Positions 36,238 through 44,861 of a stretch of DNA of 64,000 nucleotides are shown piece by piece; position 1 is the first letter of the stretch; each line of letters begins with the position of its first letter. A program made the translations under genes and the position numbers. Source of the DNA: CAWDZK01 sp963726615 (GTDB lineage Bacteria; Actinomycetota; Actinomycetes; JACCUZ01); NCBI GenBank assembly GCA_963726615.1, contig CAVSCX010000018.1:186001-250000 (forward strand), read 5' to 3'. The notes under the pieces were generated by a model that was not told where the DNA came from, searched no databases, and saw only the letters and a list, made by a program, of their open reading frames with translations.

Positions 36238-37086
36238 GTGACCGCTGTCCCCCTGATCACGCTGAACGACGGCGTGCAGATCCCCCAGCTCGGCTTCGGC
36301 GTGTTCCAGGTTCCCCCCGCCGAGACCCAGGAAGCCGTGACGAAGGCACTCGAGGTCGGCTACCGGCACATCGACACCGCACAGATGTACGGGAACGAGC
36401 GGGGAGTCGGCCGGGCCGTTGCAGCATCCGGCCTCCGCCGCGACGAGGTGTTCGTCACGAGCAAGCTGAACAACGGCTTCCACCGTCCCGACGACGCCCG
36501 CCGCGCCTTCGACAGGAGCCTCGAGGCGCTCGGCACCGACCACGTGGACCTGTTCCTGATCCACTGGCCGCTGCCAACCCTCTACGACGGCGACTACGTC
36601 TCGACATGGACGACGATGGAGGAGTTCGCCGGCGACGGCCGGGCCCGCTCGATCGGCGTCTCCAACTTCCAGGTCGCCCACCTCCAGCGGCTGGCCGCCG
36701 AGACCGGCACGGTGCCGTCGGTCAACCAGGTCGAGGCACACCCGTACCTCACCAACGACGAGGTCCGCGCCTACGGCGCCGAGCACGGGATCGTCACCGA
36801 GGCGTGGTCGCCGATCGCGCAGGGCGCGGTCCTCGACGACGAGGTGATCGGGAAGATCGCCGAGCAGCACGGCCGGACCCCCGCGCAGGTCACGCTGCGC
36901 TGGCACGTGCAGCGCGGGGACGTCGTGTTCCCCAAGTCGGTCGACCCCGCCCGGATGGCCGAGAACTACGCGCTGTTCGACTTCGAGCTCGACGACGCCG
37001 ACATGCGGGCGATCACCGCGTTGGACAAGGGCGAGGCCGGCCGCACCGGCCCCAACCCGGACGAGTTCGACTACGTGCCGGACTGA
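36238..37086 (+). CDS. Aldo/keto reductase
   Basis: A 282-residue AKR of the 2,5-diketo-D-gluconate reductase type. The catalytic tetrad is intact: D46 and Y51 (HIDTAQMYGNE), K76 (VFVTSKLNN), and H109 (LFLIHWPLP). The NADPH-binding end is visible in VVFPKSVDPARMAENYALFD. GTG 36238 is the first credible start. A single-gene unit, 151 bases upstream of the PadR promoter. Confidence 0.88.
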   Translation: MTAVPLITLNDGVQIPQLGFGVFQVPPAETQEAVTKALEVGYRHIDTAQMYGNERGVGRAVAASGLRRDEVFVTSKLNNGFHRPDDARRAFDRSLEALGTDHVDLFLIHWPLPTLYDGDYVSTWTTMEEFAGDGRARSIGVSNFQVAHLQRLAAETGTVPSVNQVEAHPYLTNDEVRAYGAEHGIVTEAWSPIAQGAVLDDEVIGKIAEQHGRTPAQVTLRWHVQRGDVVFPKSVDPARMAENYALFDFELDDADMRAITALDKGEAGRTGPNPDEFDYVPD

Positions 37087-37126
37087 CAAGGCCGGATACG
37101 GGTCCACCCCTCGCGGTACTCGCCGT

Positions 37127-37165
37127 GGCCTACTACTTGACGTACTAAGGTAGTAGGCCTAGCCT
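37127..37165 (+). promoter_or_regulatory. PadR promoter with overlapping palindromic operator
   Basis: GGCCTACTAC (37127-37136) and GTAGTAGGCC (37150-37159) are perfect arms, with an inner TACTA/TAGTA pair at 37143-37155. A TTGACG -35 (37137-37142) is followed after 17 bases by TAGCCT (37160-37165), which ends 6 bases before GTG 37172. The operator covers the whole core promoter. Confidence 0.7.
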
Positions 37166-37171
37166 GCATCC

Positions 37172-37534
37172 GTGCCAGCCAGCGCCACCCACGACCCCCA
37201 GCTGCTCAAGGGCGTCCTGTCGTTGCTGCTGCTGCAGCTGCTCGCCGAGCAGGAGTCCTACGGGTACGAGGTGGTCCAGCGACTGCACGCGATCGGCCTG
37301 ACCGAGGTGCTGGAGGGCACGGTCTACCCCGCGCTGGCCCGGCTCGAGCGTGAGCGGCGGGTGACCTCCCGCCTGGTCGCCTCCAGCGCCGGGCCGGCCC
37401 GCAAGTACTACCGGCCGACCGCCACCGGCTACCAGGCGCTGGTGACCGGGACGGCGAGCTGGTCGTCGCTTGCTGCCGTCGTGGACACCGTGCTGACCCG
37501 ACCCGTCCCGGCCGCCCCGATCGAAGGAGCCTGA
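37172..37534 (+). CDS. PadR family transcriptional regulator
   Basis: A 120-residue PadR protein. The winged helix is LLLLQLLAEQESYGYEVVQRL followed by GTVYPALARLERERRVTSRL, and a short C-terminal helix follows. GTG 37172 sits 6 bases after a TAGCCT box, so the mRNA should be leaderless. The palindrome over the promoter suggests self-repression. The membrane protein downstream starts 1 base after this stop, forming a unit typical of PadR plus HAAS-type sensors. Confidence 0.85.
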   Translation: MPASATHDPQLLKGVLSLLLLQLLAEQESYGYEVVQRLHAIGLTEVLEGTVYPALARLERERRVTSRLVASSAGPARKYYRPTATGYQALVTGTASWSSLAAVVDTVLTRPVPAAPIEGA

Positions 37535-37535
37535 C

Positions 37536-38090
37536 ATGTCGCACCCCGTGAGCCTCCTCGACCGGCTGCGCATCGAACGGGTCGTGTGGCTGCTCGACCA
37601 GCGCCTGTACGACCTGCCCCGCCGCTCCCGGATCGAGAAGCGCAGGGAGGTCCGGGCGAACCTGCTCAGCGCCGCCCACGACGTCGGCACCGGGCCTGCC
37701 CTGCGCCAGCTCGGCGACAGCCGGTCACTCGCCTCGGAGTACCTGTCGGCGGAGCTGGGCGACGGGCCGCGGCACTCCTGGGTCGCGGCAGGTCTCTTCG
37801 CCGGCTCGGTCCCGTTCCTGCTGAACTGGGTCCTGGCCGAGGCTGCGCTGGCCTTCGGGGCCGGCGTCACCGCCGCGGACCCCGGTGCCACCGGCACGTT
37901 CACCTGGAGCGGGATCCCGTACCTGCAGTCCGAGGTGACCTACACCTTCGCCGACGGCTCCGGCAGCTCGGTCGGCGGCGCCTGGACCCCGCTCTGCTAC
38001 GTCGGGTGGATCGTCGGCACCGTGCTGGTCGGGCGCCTCTGGCGGTTGCTGCCGCGGCCAGCCCGCCGTTCCGCCCACCTGGCTCCCTGA
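37536..38090 (+). CDS. HAAS-like membrane protein, PadR partner
   Basis: A 184-residue protein. The soluble N-terminal helix pair (about residues 20-72, LPRRSRIEKRREVRANLLSA, then LRQLGDSRSLASEYLSAEL) has the HAAS/DUF1700 pattern. Two to three hydrophobic segments follow (about 85-108, 148-170). The extracytoplasmic loop carries TFTWSGIPYLQSEVTYTF. The start has AAGGAG 7 bases before ATG 37536, and the gene follows padR by one base. Such proteins are commonly co-encoded with PadR regulators; the signal is unknown. Confidence 0.7.
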   Translation: MSHPVSLLDRLRIERVVWLLDQRLYDLPRRSRIEKRREVRANLLSAAHDVGTGPALRQLGDSRSLASEYLSAELGDGPRHSWVAAGLFAGSVPFLLNWVLAEAALAFGAGVTAADPGATGTFTWSGIPYLQSEVTYTFADGSGSSVGGAWTPLCYVGWIVGTVLVGRLWRLLPRPARRSAHLAP

Positions 38091-38161
38091 TCAGGACCGG
38101 GCTGCGGCGCAGTCCTCGTCCCGGACCGAGCCAGGCCGACACGGCCGGATACGGTCCATCG

Positions 38162-38866
38162 GTGGACCGGCACGGCGGACGGCGCGGCCCGGCGACGGTG
38201 CCGGGCGGTGGCGTCCTGCTGCGCGGCTTCGAGCACCTGGTCCGGCGCGGCCTGCGCGGGGTCTGGCTGCGCGGCGAGCTGCCGCCGGACGGCTTCGTGT
38301 GGGCAGCACCGCACCAGAGCTGGTGGGACCCGTTCGTGGCGGCCGCCGTCCTGTCCGGCGCGGGCCGCACGCCGTCGCTGGTGATGGACCAGGACAACCT
38401 GGGCGACTTCCGCTTCCTCCGTCGCGTCGGGGTCTTCGGCACCGCGGAGCTGCGCCGGGGACTCGACCACCTGGCCGTCGGTCACACCGTGATCGTCTTC
38501 CCCGAGCGGGAGCTGCTGCCCGTCGGGCCGGTGCGACCGCTGGCGGACGGCGCGGCCTGGCTGGCGACCAGGGCCGGTACGCCGCTGATGGCGGCGGCCG
38601 TGCGGGTCGCCGCCCGGGGTCACCAGTACAGCGAGGCGTACGTCGACCTGGCTCCGGTCGCGGGGCCGGCCGGACAGTCGCGCGCCGACCTGGCGGCGAC
38701 GACTGACGTGCTGGCCTCGGTGCTCGGCGAGCGGATGGCGGCGATCGACGCGGCCCTCGCCACCACCGACCCGCGCGTGCCGTTGCCGGGCTTCGCGCAG
38801 GTGGTGCGCGGTCACCGCAGCACGGACGAGAGGCTGCAGCGGTGGGCCGCACGCTTCGGACGCTGA
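38162..38866 (+). CDS. Lysophospholipid acyltransferase-like (PlsC-type) protein
   Basis: A 234-residue acyltransferase. Motif I is HQSWWD (H-x4-D, H51 and D56). The third block, normally FPEG, appears as VIVFPERELLPVG, with PLMAAAVRVAARG as the last strand. Length is near that of compact PlsC proteins. It has no strong transmembrane helix. The stop overlaps the glycosyltransferase start by 25 bases, so the three downstream genes form a cassette. Probable role: acylation of a glycosylated lipid. Confidence 0.78.
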   Translation: MDRHGGRRGPATVPGGGVLLRGFEHLVRRGLRGVWLRGELPPDGFVWAAPHQSWWDPFVAAAVLSGAGRTPSLVMDQDNLGDFRFLRRVGVFGTAELRRGLDHLAVGHTVIVFPERELLPVGPVRPLADGAAWLATRAGTPLMAAAVRVAARGHQYSEAYVDLAPVAGPAGQSRADLAATTDVLASVLGERMAAIDAALATTDPRVPLPGFAQVVRGHRSTDERLQRWAARFGR

Positions 38867-39927
38867 GGACCGCCGTCCTGGCCTTCCACGGGCTCAAGAC
38901 CGTGTCCCTGCTCGCCAACCACGCGGTGTTCCCCCGGCTGCGACCGGGCTCGCCGGACCCGGCGGCGACGGTGGCGCTGCTGGTGCCGGCCCGCGACGAG
39001 GCCGCCAACCTGCGACGGACCGTTCCCACCTGGCTCGACCAGCCGGTCGCGCAGATCCTGCTGCTCGACGACGGCTCGACCGATGGCACCGCCGAGCTCG
39101 CGCAGAGCCTCGCCGGCGGGGACGGCCGACTGCGGGTCCTCACCGGCGAGCCGCTGCCGGCCGGCTGGCTCGGCAAGACGTGGGCCTGCCACCAGCTGTC
39201 GGCGGCTGCGAGAGCCGACCTGCTCGTCTTCTGCGATGCCGACGTGGAGCTGCACCCGGGAGCGGTCGCGGCGATCGTCGCTGCCGCGGAGGAGCAGCAG
39301 GCAGACGTCTTCTCCGTCTTCCCGCGCCAACTGACGAAGGGGGCCGGAGAACGGCTGCTGGTCCCGCTCATCGACGACGTCCTGCTCGCCTTCCTGCCCT
39401 ACCGGCTGCTGTCCCTGCCGGTCCCGGCGGCCGCCAGTGCCAACGGCCAGCTGATCGTGTTCCGGCGGGCGGCGTACGAGCGGATCGGGGGCCACGCCTC
39501 GGTGCGGGGTGCGGTCGTCGAGGACGTCCGGCTCGCCTACACGGCCAGACGCGCCGGGCTGCGCCTCGGGCTGGCGCTGGGCGACGGGCTGGTGCACGTA
39601 CGGATGTACGAGGGCTACCGCTCCACCGTGCTGGGCTTCGGGAAGTCGCTGCGCGCGGCCCATGGCGGGTCCCGCGCCCTGATGGCGGCGACCGCCGCGG
39701 GACATCTGGCGGCGTACACGCTGCCGTGGCTGCTGGCGCGACGCGACCGCGGCTGGGCCGTGGCTGCGGCGGCGGGCCCCGTGCAACGGCTCGTCGTGAA
39801 CGCCTCGACCGGGCGCCGGGCCTACTGGGAGGCCCTTCTGGTGCCGGCCACCCCGCTGGCTGCGCTGCCCGTCTACGTCGTCGCCCTGCGGCGTCGACTG
39901 AGCTGGAAGGGCCGGGTGGTGGGGTGA
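38842..39927 (+). CDS. Family 2 glycosyltransferase (CrtQ-like)
   Basis: A 361-residue GT-A enzyme. It shows VALLVPARDEAANLRRTVP and ILLLDDGSTDGTAEL, the DxD metal site in FCDADVELHPG, and the catalytic-base ED in GAVVEDVRLAYTARRAGL. Four hydrophobic segments lie in the second half (from about 175, and 270-350), as in membrane glycosyltransferases that use lipid acceptors. GTG 38842 is used. Similar proteins glycosylate carotenoid acids (CrtQ) or lipids; the acceptor is not known here. Confidence 0.82.
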   Translation: MGRTLRTLRTAVLAFHGLKTVSLLANHAVFPRLRPGSPDPAATVALLVPARDEAANLRRTVPTWLDQPVAQILLLDDGSTDGTAELAQSLAGGDGRLRVLTGEPLPAGWLGKTWACHQLSAAARADLLVFCDADVELHPGAVAAIVAAAEEQQADVFSVFPRQLTKGAGERLLVPLIDDVLLAFLPYRLLSLPVPAAASANGQLIVFRRAAYERIGGHASVRGAVVEDVRLAYTARRAGLRLGLALGDGLVHVRMYEGYRSTVLGFGKSLRAAHGGSRALMAATAAGHLAAYTLPWLLARRDRGWAVAAAAGPVQRLVVNASTGRRAYWEALLVPATPLAALPVYVVALRRRLSWKGRVVG

Positions 39928-41069
39928 GCCGGGTCGCCGCAAGCCGGTTCCCCGCGCCGCGTCCGCAGCCGCTGGTCGGGCACCTGGGCAGGTTCGGCAT
40001 CGACCCGCTGGCGCTGATCGAGGAGGGGGCCCGTCGCGGCAAGGTGTTCGAGCTGCGGCTGTGGCGCCGGGCCGTGGTGGGCTACAGCCCGGACTGGAAC
40101 CGGCTGGTCCTCAAGGACCTCGCGACCTTCCGCAGCCACGGGAGCCTCAGCGAGCGGACGCCGTACCTCGCCGGCGGGGCCGTGCTCACCGACGCACCGG
40201 GGCACCGTCCCCGCCGGGCCGCCCTGAACCCGGCCTTCCACGCGCGCGCGCTCGACTCCCTGCGTGACGACCTGCGGGACGTGGTGGCGCGGCGGGTGCC
40301 CTCCGGCGGCTTCGAGGCCTCGGCCTGGGCCTCGGGCACCGTGCAGGAGATGCTGCAGCGCGCCTTCTTCGGGTCCGGACCGGTGGTCGACCCGGCGCTG
40401 CTCGCCCGGTTCGTGCACCCGCTGGACCGGCCGATGCCGGCTCCGCTGCTCCCGCGGCCGTTGCTGTTCCGGGCAATGACCCGGGCCGTCGCCGGCGCCG
40501 TGGCCACCGCCCCGGCCGGCAGCCTCGCCGCTCACGTCCGGGACTCGGTGGACCGGGCCGTCGAGGAGGTGCGGGTGTCCTTCGCGGCGGGATACGACAC
40601 GACGACCCACACCCTGGCCTGGGCACTGTGGCACCTGGCCACGGCGCCGGCCTGGGCCGAGAGGGAGGCACTCCCGAACGTCGTCGACGAGGTGCTGCGC
40701 CTCTACCCGGTCGGCTGGCTGGGCAGCCGCGAGACCACCCGCCCGGTGCCGTACGACGGTGTCGAGATCCCCGCGGGCACGCTCGTCTTCTACTCGCCCT
40801 GGCTGACCCATCACGACCACGACCTCTGGCCGGAGCCCGCCCGGTTCGACCCGGGCCGCTTCGCCGCCGGCGCCATCCCGGCCTGGTCCCTCATCCCGTT
40901 CGCCGCCGGCGAGCGCACCTGCCTGGGCGCCCACCTGGCCCGGCTGATGCTCGTCACGGCGCTGGAGCCGTTCTGCGACGGACGCCTGCGGGCCGTGCGC
41001 GGTGAGCCCGGGGTGCGCACCGGCCTCACCCTGCTGCCGCGCGGCGAGATGCACCTGCACCGCGGGTGA
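39924..41069 (+). CDS. Cytochrome P450
   Basis: A 381-residue P450, slightly short for the family. The I-helix oxygen groove is AAGYDTTTHTLAW, the K-helix ExxR is EVLRLYP, and the heme loop is FAAGERTCLG with the axial Cys. The C-helix region shows HRPRRAALNPAFH. GTG 39924 overlaps the glycosyltransferase stop (GTGA), so acyltransferase, glycosyltransferase and P450 are translated in series. It probably hydroxylates the lipid or terpenoid that the partners then glycosylate and acylate; no redox partner is encoded nearby. Confidence 0.87.
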   Translation: MSRVAASRFPAPRPQPLVGHLGRFGIDPLALIEEGARRGKVFELRLWRRAVVGYSPDWNRLVLKDLATFRSHGSLSERTPYLAGGAVLTDAPGHRPRRAALNPAFHARALDSLRDDLRDVVARRVPSGGFEASAWASGTVQEMLQRAFFGSGPVVDPALLARFVHPLDRPMPAPLLPRPLLFRAMTRAVAGAVATAPAGSLAAHVRDSVDRAVEEVRVSFAAGYDTTTHTLAWALWHLATAPAWAEREALPNVVDEVLRLYPVGWLGSRETTRPVPYDGVEIPAGTLVFYSPWLTHHDHDLWPEPARFDPGRFAAGAIPAWSLIPFAAGERTCLGAHLARLMLVTALEPFCDGRLRAVRGEPGVRTGLTLLPRGEMHLHRG

Positions 41070-41087
41070 CCGACGAGGCACGACCGC

Positions 41088-41981
41088 TCAGGCGGTGATG
41101 TCCTTGGTGTTCAGCCGGGACCACGCTGCAGAAAGGAAGACGGCGACGTAGACGACCTGGGTGAGGACGCCCGTCTGCAGCCCGTCCCAGTGCACCGGTG
41201 CGCGCAGCAGGTCGCCGAAACCGAGCCACGGGTGGGTGAACAGGTACGGGTGCACGGCACTGATCTGCGGGATCGCGTCGGCGATCTCGCTCACGATGGC
41301 GAGAACCGCGGTCGCTGCCATCGCCCCGATCGGGACCTCGGTCAGGGTCGAGACGAACATCCCGATCGCGCAGAGGCCGGCAAGCATCACCGTGACGTAC
41401 CCGACCACGAGCAGCGCGCGCCACAGCGCCGCGCCGTAGGGGATGGTGGTCCCGGACAGCAACGTCACGTCGCCGTGCGGGAACAGGACCAGCCCGACGA
41501 GGACTCCTACCACAGCGACCGCCGCCGTGCAGACGAACGCGAACACCACGCAGCCGGCGTACTTCACGAGCAGCAACCGCGTGCGCGAGACCGGAACCAC
41601 GAGCAGGTTGCGCAGGGTGCCGATGTTCGCCTCGCCGGCCACGGCCTCACCCGACGCGACCGACACCGCCAGGGGAAGGAAGAACGGCAGCAGGACCGTG
41701 AGCGCCGTGAACGCCAGGAACAGCCCGTTGCCGGTGACCTGGGAGAGGAACGGCGGGCCCTCCCCGCCGCTCGGGGCGGACACCTTCACCGCGACGCCGA
41801 TGAGGACGGGGAAGCAGCACAGCACCGCGACGAGCGCGAGGTTGCGACGACGCCGCAGCACGAGCCGCAGCTCCGAACGGAACAACCGCAGGTCGGCCGC
41901 GCCGGGCCGCGGTCCCCGGCCGACGTCGTCCGTGCGGGCAGTCCGTCCGATCGGGCGGTCCATGGTGCTACTCGTCGACAT
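41088..41981 (-). CDS. ABC-2 type transporter permease
   Basis: A 297-residue six-helix permease. A basic, disordered N-terminus (to about 35) precedes helices at about 46-68, 85-108, 130-158, 175-200, 205-230 and 270-290. ATG 41981 has GGGGGAGGG 5 bases upstream and overlaps the ATPase gene by 14 bases. With the ATPase and the LolA-like protein it forms a three-gene operon, in the order LolA-like, ATPase, permease. Substrate unknown; lipid or antibiotic export is plausible. Confidence 0.82.
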   Translation of the reverse strand: MSTSSTMDRPIGRTARTDDVGRGPRPGAADLRLFRSELRLVLRRRRNLALVAVLCCFPVLIGVAVKVSAPSGGEGPPFLSQVTGNGLFLAFTALTVLLPFFLPLAVSVASGEAVAGEANIGTLRNLLVVPVSRTRLLLVKYAGCVVFAFVCTAAVAVVGVLVGLVLFPHGDVTLLSGTTIPYGAALWRALLVVGYVTVMLAGLCAIGMFVSTLTEVPIGAMAATAVLAIVSEIADAIPQISAVHPYLFTHPWLGFGDLLRAPVHWDGLQTGVLTQVVYVAVFLSAAWSRLNTKDITA

Positions 41982-42957
41982 CGAAACCCTCCCCCGTCAT
42001 CCGCACGAACATCTCCTCGAGGTCGGGCCGCTCGACCACGAGCTGGCGGACGTCGACTCCGGCCCCGACCAGGGCGGCCGTGAGGCGGTCGCTGGGCACC
42101 GACCCGAGCTCGGCGACAACGCCGTCCGGGCGCAGCTCCGCCCGACCGGTGCCGAGCCGGGACAGCACCTCGGCCGCGGCCTCGGGCCTGGTGGTCTCCA
42201 CCCGGACCCGGGCACCGGCCGCGGCCCGCAGCTCGGGCAGCGAGCCCTGGAACACCAGCCGTCCGTGGCTCATGACGCCGACATCCGTGCAGACCTGCTC
42301 GATCTCGCTGAGCAGGTGCGAGGACACGAACACGGTGGACCCCTCGGCCGCGGCCTCGCGCAGCAGGTGCCGGACCTCCCGGGTGCCCTGCGGGTCGAGA
42401 CCGTTGGTCGGCTCGTCCAGGACGAGCAGCTCGCGCGGACGCAGCAGGGCGGCCGCCAGGCCCAGCCGCTGCCGCATGCCCAGGGAGTACTTGCGGTACC
42501 GCTTGCGCGCGGCGGCGGCCAGCCCGACCCGCTCCAGTGCGGCGTCGACCCGTCCCCGTGCTCCCGCACCGGCGACCGTCCGGTCCCCGGCGTCGAGCCG
42601 CAGCAGGTTGTCCCTGCCGCTGAGGTAGGGGTGGAACGCCGGCCCCTCGACCAGCGCCCCGACCCGCGGCAGCACCGTGCCCGAGCCTCGCGGCATCGGC
42701 TGACCGAGCAGCTCGTGGCTCCCGGCTGTCGGGGCGACAAGACCGAGCAGCATCCGGATCGTGGTGGTCTTTCCGGACCCGTTCGGGCCCAGGAAGCCGT
42801 ACACCGCCCCGCGCGGCACGTCGAGGTCGACGGCGTCGACCGCCACCTGACCGCCGGGGAAGCGCTTGGTCAGCCCGCGGGTCCGGATCGCCGGGGCAGG
42901 GCGCGCGTCGTCCGGGCCGCCGCCCGTGCGCTCGGCCAGGTCGACCTCCGCCGTCAC
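41968..42957 (-). CDS. ABC transporter ATP-binding protein
   Basis: A 329-residue ATPase of the drug/lipid-export type. Walker A is GPNGSGKTT (about residues 55-63), the signature is YSLGMRQRLGLAA, and Walker B is LLVLDEPTNGLDPQG. The H-loop is SSHLLSEIEQV. A C-terminal DUF4162-like extension follows. GTG 42957 overlaps the LolA-like stop (GTGA), so the operon is tightly coupled. Confidence 0.87.
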   Translation of the reverse strand: MTAEVDLAERTGGGPDDARPAPAIRTRGLTKRFPGGQVAVDAVDLDVPRGAVYGFLGPNGSGKTTTIRMLLGLVAPTAGSHELLGQPMPRGSGTVLPRVGALVEGPAFHPYLSGRDNLLRLDAGDRTVAGAGARGRVDAALERVGLAAAARKRYRKYSLGMRQRLGLAAALLRPRELLVLDEPTNGLDPQGTREVRHLLREAAAEGSTVFVSSHLLSEIEQVCTDVGVMSHGRLVFQGSLPELRAAAGARVRVETTRPEAAAEVLSRLGTGRAELRPDGVVAELGSVPSDRLTAALVGAGVDVRQLVVERPDLEEMFVRMTGEGFDVDE

Positions 42958-44087
42958 CGCCCGGCCACCTGCTCGAGCACCGACGGGGCCACCGAGCCGA
43001 CGTACAGCCTGCCGTCGTCGGTGAGCAGCACCGACAGCAGCGCCGTGCGCAGGACCCGGCCGCCGCCGAACGCTCCCTGCACCGGCCTCATCGCCCCCGT
43101 CAGGGCGTCGAGCTGGCCCGCGGCCGACCCGTCCGGTCCGCCGGAACCGCCGGCTGCGCCCGTCAGTGACACGCCGGTCATCTCCACCACGGCGGTCCAG
43201 CCGCTGCCGATGACTGTCGGGCCGCTGCCCCTCGAGTCCGCCTGCGGCTCGCCCGGCGTCTCCCTGTGTCCGGCCCCGCCGCCACTGCCGTCGAGCTCGG
43301 TGACGGTCGCGCCCTGCGGCGGCGCGAACCGGAACACGTCGGCCGACGGCTTGGCGAACGTCACCGAGGAAAAGGCGGTCTCGAAGGCGGGTCGCCCGGA
43401 GGAACCGGCCGCGTGGACCTGCACCCGCAGGGGCACACCCGTCTCGCTGTCGACGGCGATCCGCACGTCACCGACGAGCGACCGGGCGTCGCGCGGAACC
43501 AGCACCAGCTCGTACGCCGAGCGGCCGGCCACCGAGGCGGTGCCGTCGACCGTGACCTTCGTGGACGGGTCGATCGCCGCCAGGGCGTGCCGGGCGGCCT
43601 GCTGGGGCGTGATCGACTCGGGCGTGGTGGACGGAGCCTGCTCCCCCGCCGGCCGCGCCGGGAGCCGCAGGTGCTGTGCGGTGTTCTCCCCGCTGGTCCA
43701 CAGCCACACGTCGCGGCCGTTGCGGACGAGGTCGGTCTCGGCCAGGTCACCCACGACCGCGACCCGCGCCCGCCGTCCGCCGTCGTACCAGACCTGCGCG
43801 GTGTGCGAGCCGGCCAGCAGCGCGGTCGGCGAGATCGCGGTGCCGCCGGGCTGCGGCAGGGCCGGGAGGCCGAGGCGGGCAGTCTCGACCACGGTCCCCG
43901 ACAAGGGCGTGCCGGCGGAGCCCGAGACGTCGACCAGAAGCTGCGCGGCCGAGCGCTCCGGCAGCGACGGCGACGCGCTCGCCACCATGGGGATCGTCAC
44001 TGCCGCGGCGACGACGGCGAGCACACCCGCGGGGAGGGCCCAGGCGAGCCGGGGACGACGGGACAGGACGGCAGACGGACCGGGCAT
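42954..44087 (-). CDS. LolA-like (DUF2092/outer-membrane-lipoprotein-sorting type) membrane protein
   Basis: A 377-residue protein. A signal anchor (PRLAWALPAGVLAVVAAAVT, about residues 12-31) precedes a LolA/LppX-like convex barrel: SAAQLLVDVSGSAGTPLSG, then QVWYDGGRRARVAVVGDLAE, and VDSETGVPLRVQVHAAG. A glycine-rich linker (about 265-330) leads to a short C-terminal domain. LolA-fold proteins bind lipid chains. It heads the ABC operon, so it may deliver the substrate or sense it. ATG 44087 is used. Confidence 0.78.
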   Translation of the reverse strand: MPGPSAVLSRRPRLAWALPAGVLAVVAAAVTIPMVASASPSLPERSAAQLLVDVSGSAGTPLSGTVVETARLGLPALPQPGGTAISPTALLAGSHTAQVWYDGGRRARVAVVGDLAETDLVRNGRDVWLWTSGENTAQHLRLPARPAGEQAPSTTPESITPQQAARHALAAIDPSTKVTVDGTASVAGRSAYELVLVPRDARSLVGDVRIAVDSETGVPLRVQVHAAGSSGRPAFETAFSSVTFAKPSADVFRFAPPQGATVTELDGSGGGAGHRETPGEPQADSRGSGPTVIGSGWTAVVEMTGVSLTGAAGGSGGPDGSAAGQLDALTGAMRPVQGAFGGGRVLRTALLSVLLTDDGRLYVGSVAPSVLEQVAGR

Positions 44088-44183
44088 GAGCCCAGCATGA
44101 CGCGGGTCCCCTGTGACGACGCTGAGAGCGCTCACGGCGGGGCCAGGCGACGCGGGAGGGGCGCAGGGGGCAGGCTGAGGATC

Positions 44184-44861
44184 GTGAAGCTGCTGGTGGT
44201 GGAGGACGAGGTGCGCCTGGCGGAGGCGCTTCGCCGGGGGCTGCGGGCCGAGGGCTTCGCCGTCGACGTTGCCCACGACGGCGAGGAGGGTCTGCACCTG
44301 GCGCTCGAGGGCGGCTACGACGCGCTGGTCCTGGACGTCATGCTGCCGCGACTGTCGGGCTACCGCGTCTGCCAGGAGCTGCGCGCGGCCGGGCGTTGGC
44401 TGCCGGTGCTCATGCTGTCCGCCAAGGACGGCGAGCACGACGAGGCCGACGGGCTCGATCTCGGCGCCGACGACTACCTCACGAAGCCGTTCTCCTACGT
44501 CGTGCTGGTGGCCCGGCTGCGCGCGCTGCTGCGACGTGGAGCCCCCCGCCGGCCCGCGGTGCTCTCCGCGGGTGACCTCGAGCTCGACCCGGCATCCCAC
44601 ACGGTCTCCCGCGAGGGGACCCAGGTCTCCCTGACGCCGCGGGAGTTCGCGCTGCTGGAGCTGCTGCTGCGTCGCCGCGGCCAGGTCGTCACCAAGACCG
44701 ACATCCTGCGCCACGTGTGGGACTCGCACTACAGCGGCGACCCCAACGTCGTGGAGGTCTACGTCGGCTACCTGCGGCGCAAGGTGGACGCGCCGTTCGG
44801 CCGCCGGGCACTGGAGACGGTGCGCGGCGTCGGCTATCGACTGGCCGCCGACGGTGGCTGA
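44184..44861 (+). CDS. OmpR-family response regulator
   Basis: A 225-residue DNA-binding response regulator. The receiver has acidic residues VEDE, phosphoacceptor D51 (LVLDVMLPRL) and lysine in DDYLTKPF. The winged helix carries LTPREFALLELLLRRRGQVV and VEVYVGYLRRKVDAPFG. GTG 44184 lies 7 bases after CAGGCT, so the message may be leaderless. It overlaps the kinase gene by 8 bases and is divergent from the LolA-ABC operon, which it may control. Confidence 0.88.
   Translation: MKLLVVEDEVRLAEALRRGLRAEGFAVDVAHDGEEGLHLALEGGYDALVLDVMLPRLSGYRVCQELRAAGRWLPVLMLSAKDGEHDEADGLDLGADDYLTKPFSYVVLVARLRALLRRGAPRRPAVLSAGDLELDPASHTVSREGTQVSLTPREFALLELLLRRRGQVVTKTDILRHVWDSHYSGDPNVVEVYVGYLRRKVDAPFGRRALETVRGVGYRLAADGG

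Noticed and set aside
28405..41069. A complete carotenoid gene cluster
   Set aside because: The FAD oxidoreductase is only phytoene-dehydrogenase-like, lies 8 kb from the P450 cassette, and no phytoene synthase is present.
41443..44100. Plus-strand open frame of 885 codons opposite the ABC and LolA genes
   Set aside because: Antisense to three clear genes; composition is Ser/Arg/Pro-rich and without motifs.
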